Assembly: GCA_964443435.1 (NCBI GenBank)
Contig: CAYUCW010000001.1
Span: forward strand, 101,347 to 165,346
Direction: 5' to 3'
DNA from: Pseudaquidulcibacter sp964443435
Lineage (GTDB): Bacteria; Pseudomonadota; Alphaproteobacteria; Caulobacterales; Aquidulcibacteraceae
DNA length: 64,000 nucleotides
Part shown: one piece after another, positions 43,595 through 54,000 of the stretch
Numbering within the stretch: position 1 is the stretch's first letter
Layout of the letters: every line of letters starts with the position of its first letter
Notes under the pieces: model-generated
What the model was told of the DNA's origin: nothing
The model's input: the letters and a program-made list of their open reading frames with translations, nothing else
The model's database searches: none
Translations under genes and position numbers: made by a program

Positions 43595-45031
43595 CTAAAT
43601 CAAAGACTTATATAATTCACTATAAGTGCGAGCACTTTCTTTCCAAGAAAAATCCGCTTTCATCCCATTAATTTGGATTTTTGTCCAAATTTTTGGGGTG
43701 TAATAGGCTTTTATAGTGCGGCCAATTGTATTTAATAGCTCTTGATAACCAAGTTTAGACAATTGAAATCCTGTAGCGACACCTGCATTAATCGCCGCAG
43801 TATTTGCGTCAATAATACTATCGGCAAGACCGCCTGTTCGCGCCACAATTGGCACGCATCCATATTTTAATCCATATAATTGAGTAAGCCCGCATGGTTC
43901 AAATCGTGATGGAATAAGAATTGCGTCCGCCGCACCCTGCATTAAGTGAGAGGTTTTTTCATCATAGCCAATAATTGCACCAATTTTTCCTTTATGGCGT
44001 TCTGCGGCGGCAAGTACAGCGTTTTCAAACGCTTTGTCCCCAGCGCCTAAAACGGCAATTCTTCCACCCATATTTATGATATCATCAAAACAATCAATAA
44101 GGACATCAATACCTTTTTGCCATGTAAGTCTTGAAATTACGCAAAAAATTGGTTGCTTTGATTTGGTTAGATTGAATTTTTCTTCAAGTTTTGCACGATT
44201 TTTCTTACGCAAAGATAGCTTTGAATGATTATATTTTACCGGTAAATCTTCATCAATTTCTGGGTTCCAAATATCATTATCAATTCCGTTTAAAATCCCA
44301 ATAAGATCATTTTCACGTGCCCAAATAAGGCCTTCTAGCCCCATACCAAACTCTGAGTCAAGAATTTCCCTTGCATATGTTGGGCTTACTGTTGTGACTT
44401 TGTTTGCATAAGCAATCGCACCTTTAAGATAACTTAAATCGCCATAATATTCTAAACCTTCAATGCTTATTGCTTCGTCTGGTAAATTAAGCCATTTAAA
44501 GCAATCGGCATTAAAGCGTCCTTGGAAAGCAATATTGTGAATAGTAATTATGCTCGGAGTTTTTTGCATTTTAAGGCTTCCAAAGCGCAAATAAACGGGG
44601 GCAAGTGCCGCCTGCCAATCATGCGAATGCAAAACTTGAAAATCTAAGCCTTTTACAATTCCACCAATAAGGTCAGCGGCTGCAAGTGATAAAGCGGCAA
44701 ATCTCTTCCAATTATCATCCCAATCTTTGCCATTTGCATCACTATAAGGCCCGCCATCGCGTTCAAATAGATTAGGGGATTTAATGATTATTAAATCTAA
44801 ACCTTCATAATTATACGAAATTAATTTAGCAGGTTCGCCAAATAATTCTTTGTATTCATGTATGATTTTGCCATTCTTAAGCTTATTTAAAACACTAGTA
44901 TAGCCAGGTATAATAGTAGTTACATCACATCCATATTGTTTTAAGGCAAGGGGCAAAGCGCCAACTACATCGGCAAGACCACCTGTTTTAATTAATGGAA
45001 AAATTTCCGATGCAACACTAAGAATACGCAT
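43595..45031 (-). CDS. glgA: Glycogen synthase (ADP-glucose)
   Basis: GT5 enzyme that extends alpha-1,4-glucan from ADP-glucose. 478 aa. The substrate loop KTGGLADVVGALP (Lys15) and the C-terminal PSRFEPCGLTQLYGL motif with the catalytic Glu are intact. Last gene of the operon, coupled to glgC by TAATG. Ends 1 bp from the convergent ohr stop. Confidence 0.96.
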   Translation of the reverse strand: MRILSVASEIFPLIKTGGLADVVGALPLALKQYGCDVTTIIPGYTSVLNKLKNGKIIHEYKELFGEPAKLISYNYEGLDLIIIKSPNLFERDGGPYSDANGKDWDDNWKRFAALSLAAADLIGGIVKGLDFQVLHSHDWQAALAPVYLRFGSLKMQKTPSIITIHNIAFQGRFNADCFKWLNLPDEAISIEGLEYYGDLSYLKGAIAYANKVTTVSPTYAREILDSEFGMGLEGLIWARENDLIGILNGIDNDIWNPEIDEDLPVKYNHSKLSLRKKNRAKLEEKFNLTKSKQPIFCVISRLTWQKGIDVLIDCFDDIINMGGRIAVLGAGDKAFENAVLAAAERHKGKIGAIIGYDEKTSHLMQGAADAILIPSRFEPCGLTQLYGLKYGCVPIVARTGGLADSIIDANTAAINAGVATGFQLSKLGYQELLNTIGRTIKAYYTPKIWTKIQINGMKADFSWKESARTYSELYKSLI

Positions 45032-46293
45032 TATAAATCCAATTTATCAATCATATTTTGAGTAATTAAGCATACGCCATTTTCGGTTCTTCTGAAACGT
45101 TTTGCGTCAAGCTCTGGGTCTTCACCGACAACTAAGCCTGTTGGGATTTTAACGCCGCGGTCAATAACGACTTTTGTAAGTCTAGTATGGCGACCAATTC
45201 GCGAATGAGGAAGCACAACTGCTTGATGAAGTTCTGAGTATGAGCGAACTAATACATCGGTAAACAGCAAAGACTCGTTCACTGAAGCCCCTGATATAAT
45301 ACACGCCCCAGACACCAAAGATGAAATTGCTTGCCCGCGCCTTCCGTCAACATCATGCACAAATTTTGCGGGTGGGGTAATTTCAGAATAAGTCCAAATT
45401 GGCCAATGCCTGTCGTATAAATCAAGTTTTGGAAGAACTTGGGTAAGGTCAATATTTGCTTCCCAAAATGCATCTAATGTTCCTACATCGCGCCAATAAG
45501 TCTCGGTTTCATTGACACCACGAACGCAAGATTTGCTAAATTGATGCGCTATAGCTTTACCATTTTTAACAATATAAGGAATAATATCTTTACCAAAATC
45601 ACGGCTTGAACTTATGTCTGCGGCATCGCGTTTTAACTGCTCAATTAAGAATTTAGTTCTAAACACATAAATTCCCATAGAAACTAATGCAATGTCTGGC
45701 TTTCCTGGCATTGAAGGTGGATCGCTAGGCTTTTCTATGAAATCGGTAATGACATCCATATCATCAACTTTCATAACCCCAAATTCAGTTGCACTGGCTT
45801 TTGGGACTTCCATACAAGCAATAGTCACATCGGCACCTGAATTCACATGCTGCTGGAGCATATATTCATAATCCATTTTATAAACATGATCGCCGGCAAG
45901 TATAAGCATAAATTCGGGATTATGATCTTCAATAATGTCTATATTTTGATATACTGCATCCGCAGTACCATCATACCACTGGGTTTCCGAAACCCTTTGT
46001 GAAGCCGGTAGAATATCAAAGCTTTCATTACGCTCTTGACGGAAGAAATTCCAGCCATGTTGAAGGTGACGAATTAAAGAGTGCGCTTTATATTGGGTTG
46101 CTACACCAAAACGCCTAATACCAGAATTTAGAGCATTTGATAAAGCAAAGTCAATAATACGGGATTTACCGCCAAAATAAACGGCGGGTTTAGCACGTAC
46201 TTGTGTAAGCTCTTTTAGGCGGCTTCCACGTCCACCTGCTAAGACATAAGCCATAGTATCGCGCGCTAATGGCCTAGAAATATTCCCGTACAT
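45031..46293 (-). CDS. glgC: Glucose-1-phosphate adenylyltransferase
   Basis: Makes ADP-glucose, the regulated step of glycogen synthesis. 420 aa. Nucleotide-binding LAGGRGSRLKELT (residues 18-30) with RAKPAVYFGGK, the sugar-binding FIEKP, and a left-handed beta-helix end. Strong ribosome site GGGAGGG before the ATG. Coupled to glgA. Confidence 0.96.
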   Translation of the reverse strand: MYGNISRPLARDTMAYVLAGGRGSRLKELTQVRAKPAVYFGGKSRIIDFALSNALNSGIRRFGVATQYKAHSLIRHLQHGWNFFRQERNESFDILPASQRVSETQWYDGTADAVYQNIDIIEDHNPEFMLILAGDHVYKMDYEYMLQQHVNSGADVTIACMEVPKASATEFGVMKVDDMDVITDFIEKPSDPPSMPGKPDIALVSMGIYVFRTKFLIEQLKRDAADISSSRDFGKDIIPYIVKNGKAIAHQFSKSCVRGVNETETYWRDVGTLDAFWEANIDLTQVLPKLDLYDRHWPIWTYSEITPPAKFVHDVDGRRGQAISSLVSGACIISGASVNESLLFTDVLVRSYSELHQAVVLPHSRIGRHTRLTKVVIDRGVKIPTGLVVGEDPELDAKRFRRTENGVCLITQNMIDKLDL

Positions 46294-46307
46294 TTTACCC
46301 TCCCAGT

Positions 46308-48464
46308 TTAGTTTTTATATTCAAGCATTATTGTTGATAATGATGGCAAGTTTAGTGAAATTTGACCATTTTCACAATTTTTGCCGCCTAAATTACCCAT
46401 TCCTGAGCCACCATAATGAATAGAATCTGTATTTATTATTTCACACCAATATCCATCATTCGGCAATGGAATTTTATAGTCAAAAAGCGGTTGACCGCTA
46501 AAATTTGCAATAATTGCAATGGGATTTGCACCATCTGCATATCTTACCCAAGCAAAAACACTATTTTGCTTATCATCGACAATTGCCCATTTAAAACCAT
46601 TATAATCACAGTCTAATTTATGAAGTGCTGGTTTGGTTTTATAAATATTATTTAAGTCTTTAATTAGGTTTTGTATGCCTTTATGGGTATCAGAATTTAA
46701 TAATTCCCAATCAAGACTTCTGGCTTCACTCCATTCTCTTCTCTGCGCGAATTCTTGCCCCATAAATAAAAGCTTTTTACCAGGATAGCCCCACATAAAT
46801 CCATAATAAGCCCTTAGATTGGAAAATTTATGCCAATCATCGCCAGACATTTTATTGATTAAAGAACCTTTTCCATGTACGACCTCATCATGACTTAGAG
46901 GTAGCACAAAATTCTCAGTAAAAGCATAAGTAAGGCCAAAAGTAATTTCATTATGATGATAAGAACGATGGATTGGTTCACGCGCCATATATTTTAGCGT
47001 ATCATTCATAAAGCCCATATTCCATTTGAAATTAAAGCCTAAACCATTATTTTGAATATTTTGTGTAACACCTTGCCAAGTAGTGGATTCTTCGGCAATT
47101 GTAAGTACGCCTTGATTGTTCTCATTTAGCTTTTCATTGAATTTTCTTAGGAAATTTACGGCTTCCCAATTTTCACGGCCACCATCCTTGTTAGGTAGCC
47201 ATTCACCAGCTTTTCGTGAATAATCGCGATATAGCATGGAGGCAACGGCATCTACTCTTAGGCCATCAATATGGAATTTTTCCGCCCAATAAATCGCATT
47301 ATTTACTAAAAATGATAAAACTTCTGTTCTTTCAAAATTATATATATAAGTGGTCCAATCTGGGTGGAAGCCAAGCCTTGGATCTTCATGTTCATAAAGA
47401 CAAGTGCCATCAAATCTTGCAAGCCCATGTTCATCTGTTGGAAAATGGGCAGGAACCCAATCCATAATAATACCAAGTCCTGCTTTATGAGCGCCGTCTA
47501 TGAATCTAGCGAGGCCTTCTGGCTCGCCAAATCTTGCGCTTGGAGAATAAAGTCCAGTAGTTTGATAGCCCCAACTTTCATCAAGTGGATGCTCATTTAA
47601 TGGCATAAATTCAATATGGGTAAAACCCATTTCACAAACATATGGAATTAACTTATCCGCTAATGTATCCCAATCAAGAAATTCACCTTGCCAACCTTTT
47701 TCCCAAGAGCCAGCATGAACTTCATATATGCTTATTGGTAATTGTTTAGCATCATTATTTTGCCAAAATTTGCGATGGACTTCATCTTGCCATTTATGAT
47801 TTAAAGGACGTGTTGTAACCGACGCATTATTGGGCCTAAGCTCAGATTTAAAGGCAAAAGGATCTGCCTTAAGCGGCAATTTATTGCCATGTGTATCAAA
47901 AATTTGATATTTATAAGCGCGATTTTCGGCAATATTCGGAAGGAAAATTTCCCATATTCCTGTATCTTGACGCTTGCGCATTACATGTCTTCTATCGTCC
48001 CAATCATTAAAGTCGCCAACAATAGAAACGATTGAAGCATTTGGTGCCCAAACTGCAAAATGCATTCCATCGACATTTTGATGGCGTTTAAAATGAGCTC
48101 CTAAAACGTCAAAAAGCTTTAAGTGATTGCCTTCATTGATAAGATAATCATCAATTGGCCCAATAATTGGCCCAAAGCTATATGGGTCATCAATAAACCA
48201 TTCATGTTTGCCATTAGAAGCACGATAACTTAAAGGCTCAATAGATTTTAAATCTACTAAGCCTTCAAATAATCCATATTCGTCAATTAAATTAAGCTCT
48301 CCCAAGCTCTTACCACTATGAGTAAAGGCTTCGGCGATTTTTGCTCCAGGTATAAGGGCACGTGCAATAATCCCATCTTTTACTTGGTGCAAACCAAGTA
48401 AAGAAAAAGGATTACCATATTTGCCACTAATTAAATTTTTAATTTCAATCGGTGTTAGGTTCAA
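46308..48464 (-). CDS. glgB: 1,4-alpha-glucan branching enzyme
   Basis: GH13 enzyme that introduces alpha-1,6 branches. 718 aa: N-terminal CBM48-type modules (GMHFAVWAPNASIVSIVGDFNDWD), the catalytic barrel with nucleophile Asp in GLRVDAVASMLYRDY, acid Glu in TIAEESTTW, and SHDEVVHGKGSL. Start is TTG at 48464, overlapping the glgP stop as TTGA; the N-terminus matches the family and no ATG is close. Confidence 0.95.
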   Translation of the reverse strand: MNLTPIEIKNLISGKYGNPFSLLGLHQVKDGIIARALIPGAKIAEAFTHSGKSLGELNLIDEYGLFEGLVDLKSIEPLSYRASNGKHEWFIDDPYSFGPIIGPIDDYLINEGNHLKLFDVLGAHFKRHQNVDGMHFAVWAPNASIVSIVGDFNDWDDRRHVMRKRQDTGIWEIFLPNIAENRAYKYQIFDTHGNKLPLKADPFAFKSELRPNNASVTTRPLNHKWQDEVHRKFWQNNDAKQLPISIYEVHAGSWEKGWQGEFLDWDTLADKLIPYVCEMGFTHIEFMPLNEHPLDESWGYQTTGLYSPSARFGEPEGLARFIDGAHKAGLGIIMDWVPAHFPTDEHGLARFDGTCLYEHEDPRLGFHPDWTTYIYNFERTEVLSFLVNNAIYWAEKFHIDGLRVDAVASMLYRDYSRKAGEWLPNKDGGRENWEAVNFLRKFNEKLNENNQGVLTIAEESTTWQGVTQNIQNNGLGFNFKWNMGFMNDTLKYMAREPIHRSYHHNEITFGLTYAFTENFVLPLSHDEVVHGKGSLINKMSGDDWHKFSNLRAYYGFMWGYPGKKLLFMGQEFAQRREWSEARSLDWELLNSDTHKGIQNLIKDLNNIYKTKPALHKLDCDYNGFKWAIVDDKQNSVFAWVRYADGANPIAIIANFSGQPLFDYKIPLPNDGYWCEIINTDSIHYGGSGMGNLGGKNCENGQISLNLPSLSTIMLEYKN

Positions 48465-50902
48465 ATCACTCCCCAGATATCTGTCGCGTATTCTTTTATT
48501 GTACGATCAGAAGAGAACCATGCCATATTGGCGGTGTTAAGTATAGCTTTCTCAGCCCATTTAGAAGTATTTAAAAACTCTTTATCGATTTCTCTTTGTT
48601 TTTTACGATAAGACTCGAAATCTGCGCAAAGCATAAACCAATCTGAATTATATAAATCATGCACCAGATCTTTATATCTATTGGTATCATCCGGCGCAAA
48701 AACACCTGATTCAATAGCTGATAAAGCTTGGCTTAATTCTGAATTGGCTTCGATTATCGCCCTTGGATTATAGCCAGCCGCACGCGTGCTTGCGACTTCA
48801 TCGGCGGTCATGCCAAATATAAAGATATTATCATCACCAACATGATCTTTAATTTCTATATTTGCACCATCAAGAGTACCAATAGTTAGTGCACCATTAA
48901 GGGCAAATTTCATATTTCCTGTACCTGATGCTTCAAGGCCTGCTGTTGATATCTGCTCAGATAAATCAGCCGCAGGAACAATGATTTCCGCTTTTGAAAC
49001 ATTATAGTTTGGAATAAAGACAACTTTTAATAAATCACCAATTAATGGATCTGAATTAATGCGTCTTGCAACATCATTTGCAAGTTTGATAATTTGTTTT
49101 GCACGATAATAACTTGAAGCTGCTTTGCCCGCAAAAATTTTAACGCGCGGTACCCAATCTTTTTCAGGGTGCGAACGAATTTGATCGTACAAAGCAACCG
49201 TCTCAAGAATATTAAGTAATTGTCTTTTATATTCATGAATACGTTTAATCTGTACGTCAAATAATGAAGCAGGGTCAATTTTTACAGATACAAGCTTTCG
49301 CGCATATTCAGATAGCTCAACCTTATTAGCATATTTTACTTCCATAAACTTCTTTTGGAATTCAGAGTCTTTGGCAAATTTAGTTAAATCTTGAATTTTA
49401 TCCAAATCATCGAGGAAGCCATCGCCAATTGTTTCTTTAATAAGATTAGTAAGAAGTGGGTTACATTGCTGTAGCCAACGCCTTGGAGTAATTCCATTCG
49501 TCTTATTATTAATATGGTTTGGATAAAGTTGATGCAGGCCAGAGAATACAGTTTCACGCATTAATTCCGTATGTAATGCCGCAACACCATTTACGCTATG
49601 TGACCCTGCGAATGCAAGATTTGCCATTCTTACGCGACGCTCACCATGTTCATCAATCAAAGAAATTTGTGAAATAAAGCCCATATCATCGGGTTTAACC
49701 GCACGTGCTTCTTTCAATACTTTGGCATTAATCGCATATATAATTTGCATATGACGCGGTAATAAGCGTTCAAATAATGGTAAAGGCCAAGATTCAAGTG
49801 CTTCTGGTAATAGAGTATGATTAGTATAACCAATCGTGCCACGCGTAATTTTAAACGCCTCTTCAAAGCCAAGATTATATTTATCAATTAATAGGCGCAT
49901 TAATTCAGCTACAGCCACAGCAGGGTGGGTGTCATTAAGCTGTATTGCCGCTTTTTGTGGAAGTGTTCTTATATCCCCAAAATATTGAGTATGACGCCTT
50001 AAAATGTCTTGAATTGAAGCCGAAGAGAAGAAATATTCTTGGCGAAGTCTTAATTCTTGTCCTGCACTTGAAGAATCAGCAGGATAGAGAACGCGCGTAA
50101 GACTTTCGGCACGGTTTTTACCTTCTAAAGCGCCAATATGGTCACCGGCGTTAAAGGCATCAAGTTTAATTGGGTCAATTGCATGCGCTGTCCATAGTCT
50201 TAAGGTATTTACACGTTTGCCGCGCCAACCAACAACCGGCGTATCTACCGCATTTGCAATTACTTGTTCAGAAGGAACCCAGCGCGTAACACCAGTTTCA
50301 TCGGCAACTACTTCACCGCCAAATGCAACATTATAGGCACTTTCGCGACGTTCAAATTCCCAATGATTGCCATATTCAAGCCAAGTTTCAGGAAGTTCAA
50401 CTTGCCAGCCATCATCGATTCTTTGGCGGAACATACCATTCACATATCTTATGCCATAACCATAAGCTGGAATATCAAGTGACGCTAAGCTTTCCATAAA
50501 GCAAGCGGCAAGGCGACCAAGACCGCCATTGCCTAGTGCCGCATCTGGTTCAAGCTCTCTTACAACTTCTAGCTCTACACCTAATGAGTCGAGCGCCGTT
50601 TTGACTTCTTCCATTACACCTAGATTGGAGAATGAATCACGCATAAGGCGACCAATCAAAAACTCAAGACTTAGGTAATAAACACGTTTAGCGCCTGCAA
50701 CATGGGCGGCGCGCGTAGAAGCCATCCATCTATCAATTATTCTATCTCTTATTGTAAGTACTGTTGCCGCCATCCAGTCATGCGGTCTAGCAACATTTTT
50801 ATCTTTGCCGATTCTATAGATAAGTGCATCAACAATTTTATCCGCTAGGCTGGGAGTGTTGGTTTCCGCTTCAGGCTTTGGTAAAGTTTCGTTATTTATC
50901 AC
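48461..50902 (-). CDS. glgP: Glycogen phosphorylase
   Basis: GT35 enzyme that releases glucose-1-phosphate from glycogen. 813 aa. EPDAALGNGGLGRLAACFMES near residue 120, and the pyridoxal-phosphate lysine in EASGTGNMKFALNGALTIGT. GTG start at 50902. Second gene of the operon, after glgX-malQ with a 112-bp gap that may carry its own promoter. Confidence 0.96.
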   Translation of the reverse strand: MINNETLPKPEAETNTPSLADKIVDALIYRIGKDKNVARPHDWMAATVLTIRDRIIDRWMASTRAAHVAGAKRVYYLSLEFLIGRLMRDSFSNLGVMEEVKTALDSLGVELEVVRELEPDAALGNGGLGRLAACFMESLASLDIPAYGYGIRYVNGMFRQRIDDGWQVELPETWLEYGNHWEFERRESAYNVAFGGEVVADETGVTRWVPSEQVIANAVDTPVVGWRGKRVNTLRLWTAHAIDPIKLDAFNAGDHIGALEGKNRAESLTRVLYPADSSSAGQELRLRQEYFFSSASIQDILRRHTQYFGDIRTLPQKAAIQLNDTHPAVAVAELMRLLIDKYNLGFEEAFKITRGTIGYTNHTLLPEALESWPLPLFERLLPRHMQIIYAINAKVLKEARAVKPDDMGFISQISLIDEHGERRVRMANLAFAGSHSVNGVAALHTELMRETVFSGLHQLYPNHINNKTNGITPRRWLQQCNPLLTNLIKETIGDGFLDDLDKIQDLTKFAKDSEFQKKFMEVKYANKVELSEYARKLVSVKIDPASLFDVQIKRIHEYKRQLLNILETVALYDQIRSHPEKDWVPRVKIFAGKAASSYYRAKQIIKLANDVARRINSDPLIGDLLKVVFIPNYNVSKAEIIVPAADLSEQISTAGLEASGTGNMKFALNGALTIGTLDGANIEIKDHVGDDNIFIFGMTADEVASTRAAGYNPRAIIEANSELSQALSAIESGVFAPDDTNRYKDLVHDLYNSDWFMLCADFESYRKKQREIDKEFLNTSKWAEKAILNTANMAWFSSDRTIKEYATDIWGVI

Positions 50903-51014
50903 TTTATACCCCTTTATTTTCTAAAATAATTTATACATGTTTGTCTTTTTGTCGCAAGAAAATCGCACTAAATTCTGAGAATACTCTCTAGTTGCTCATG
51001 GTTTAGGCTATGAC

Positions 51015-54000
51015 TTACTGGTTTCTATTTTTTATTCTATTTAATATCTCTTTTGACCAATAATTATCTAATGCAAAGATTTCGTGAATGGTTTTGGATT
51101 GGCGGTTACGCCAATTTGGACGCTCCATATTAGTTCCTGGTAAATTAATTGGAATTTTATCCGCGCATAAATCTTCAAATTGGCTAATAATAATCTTTGA
51201 ACTAGAAGAGGCAATGAAAGCGTGAATTTTAGATATTAAATCTATATCCATATTTTGCGGAATTTCATCATTATCAAGTAGGTCATGACTTTTTAAGGCG
51301 TAAATTAATTGCTGCTTTTCTTTATCGCGTTGTTTTATGGCGTCATTAGTTTCCTCTTGGGTATAATAACCTATTGCCTTGCGTTCTAAAATGTCAATAT
51401 TTTCCCACCAACCAATTAGTGGCGGTAAATCATGCGTGGCGGCACAAGTAAAGCTATTGCTTGGATAATGTTCACTTGGCCTAAAACTATCATTAAGTTC
51501 AAATTGAAGCACTTTATATGAATATATATTTTGGGATTGCATCATTTCGCTAAAGCCATGAGGGACTGTTCCCAAGTCTTCACCAATTATAAGGCATTTT
51601 GATAAATGACTTTCTAATTTAAGCTCTGATAATAGATATTTAAATGGGAAATTTACATAAGTCCCATCCGCGCCATCCATGCCATTTGGAACCCAGAATT
51701 GACGCATAAGTCCCATTGCATGATCTATTCGAAGCGCACCCGCATATTTCATATTGGTTTTAAATAATTCAATATAATTTTCACACGCGGTTTCAATAAG
51801 CTTTAACGGATTATAAGGCGGTAATCCCCATACTTGGCCTTTTGGTCCCATTGGATCTGGTGGCGCACCAATTGAAATATTGCATATAATATTATTTTGA
51901 TTGCACCAAGCCTCTGCGCCATCGGGCGCTGAACCTATTGCCAAATCACGGCATAAGCCAATCTCAAGATTATTATTTTTTGCTTCATTGAATTGTAAAT
52001 TACAAAGGCTTTGTAAGTAAATATGATAATTAATACGTTTTTGGTTCTTGGCTTTAAATTCTTCAATTGTTTTTGAATCTTTTAAGCGATATTTTTCTGG
52101 CCATTCATGCCAATTAAGGCCATTAAACTTCTCACTTAAAGCTTGAAATGTCGCAAAATCAATAATTGATGTATCAGTATCAGTCTCAATATTTTCTAGT
52201 TTTAAATATTCTTTTTGTAGGATTTTATTTTTAAAATTCCAAACGTCTGCATAATCTATAACTGAATTTGTTTTATAAGCTTTATAACCTTCAAATTTAT
52301 CACAATTAATGTAATGAGGCTCTAAGAAACGTCTATCTGATGGATAATATGGGCTTGCTCTATCTCTATTAAAAGGAAAAAGTGCGTGAAGCGGATTAAT
52401 TGCAAGAATTGCAAGGCCTGCTTTTTGTGTTTCGTCTAATGCCTGTTTTAAATTTGCAAAATCGCCAATGCCTTGATCTCCATCTCGCTTAGTGGCGTAT
52501 AATTGTGTACTTAGGCCAGATATTTTCTTATTTTCTAAAACTTCGGGAAGATAAGCATCTTTGGGCGCAATAGTAAGCTTTGTTATTATTTCTGGTTGAT
52601 GCTCACACCAAATTTCATATCGACCAATTTTAAGGCCTTTTATTTCTTGTCTTAAATAAAGTGATTTTACTCCGTCTTTATTTATTATTTCTATTATGTT
52701 TTCTTTTAAAATTTCTATTTTGAAACTAAGATTTTCACCTTTGATATAAAGGTAATTTGAAGATAATTTATTCTGTAAAATATCAATTGAAACTTGCTCA
52801 GTTTCGTCAAAGCATAAATAAAATGGCAAAAGTCTTCGTTCAAATTTATTTGAATATTCCTTTAATGATTTAAGGCATTTTGTTTCTGTGTCACAATCAT
52901 AGCCCATTGATTTAACAATTTGTTTTATGGCTTCAAATGAAACTTGGGTATTTTTGCCTGTTATGTCCCACCATTCTTTTTCAATGCCTAATGCAGTTAT
53001 TAGCTTATTTAATGTTTCAGATGTCGGCAAATATTGCGCGTTTTTTGAAGTTTTCTCTCCAAAAATAATAATTGATCTTGAAGGGGCAATAAATTTTAAA
53101 TCATTTATATCTAGTTTATTTGTATTTGCCGCTAAAATTTCCCATTCATAGCCATCATTTGGTATTGGAAGTATAAATTCGTGTTCTTGTTGGTTTGCAT
53201 TTATAATTATGAAAACTCTATCACTATTTTTACAAAGGCAAATGCCAATTTGCTTATTTTGTGATGAATTCCATTCAAAGTCGCTTGGAAAATCGCCATT
53301 TGGATTTCGCCACTCAATATCTTTATACAAGCTATCTCTTTGAACTGTTCCTGTTAAAAACTCATTTGCATTAAGGGCAGGGTGGCTTTTGCGGATTTCA
53401 ATAAGCTTTTTTGTGAAATCAAGTAATTCGGTATTTATATTTTCCCAATCAATATAAGTAATTTCATTATCTTGGGCATATGCGTTATTATTCCCAAATT
53501 GGGTTTTTCCATTTTCCATACCCATTGAAAGCATTGGTGTGCCGCGTGATAATAATAAGGTAGCGATTAAAGCTTTTTGGCTTTTTAAGCGTTCGGAATT
53601 AATATTTTCATCTGAAGTTTCGCCTTCAAACCCATGATTATTTGAATAATTATCATTTGTGCCATCGCGGTTATTTTCACCATTGGCTTCATTATGTTTT
53701 TGATTATAAGAAACCAAATCTTGCAAACTAAAGCCGTCATGCGCGCAAATGAAATTGACACTTTTTGAAGGCAGTCTTGATTTATAAATATCTTCTGAAC
53801 CGCAAAATCTTGTCGCAAAATTACTTAAGCTATTTTCACCAAGCCAGAATTTGCGGATATCATCACGATATTTATCATTCCATTCAATGTATTCATCTGG
53901 GAAATTTCCGACTTGATAGCCGCCAGGGCCACAATCCCATGGCTCTGCTATAAGTTTTAACTTACTCAAGTCAGTGTCATTAATAATCGCATTTAATAAT

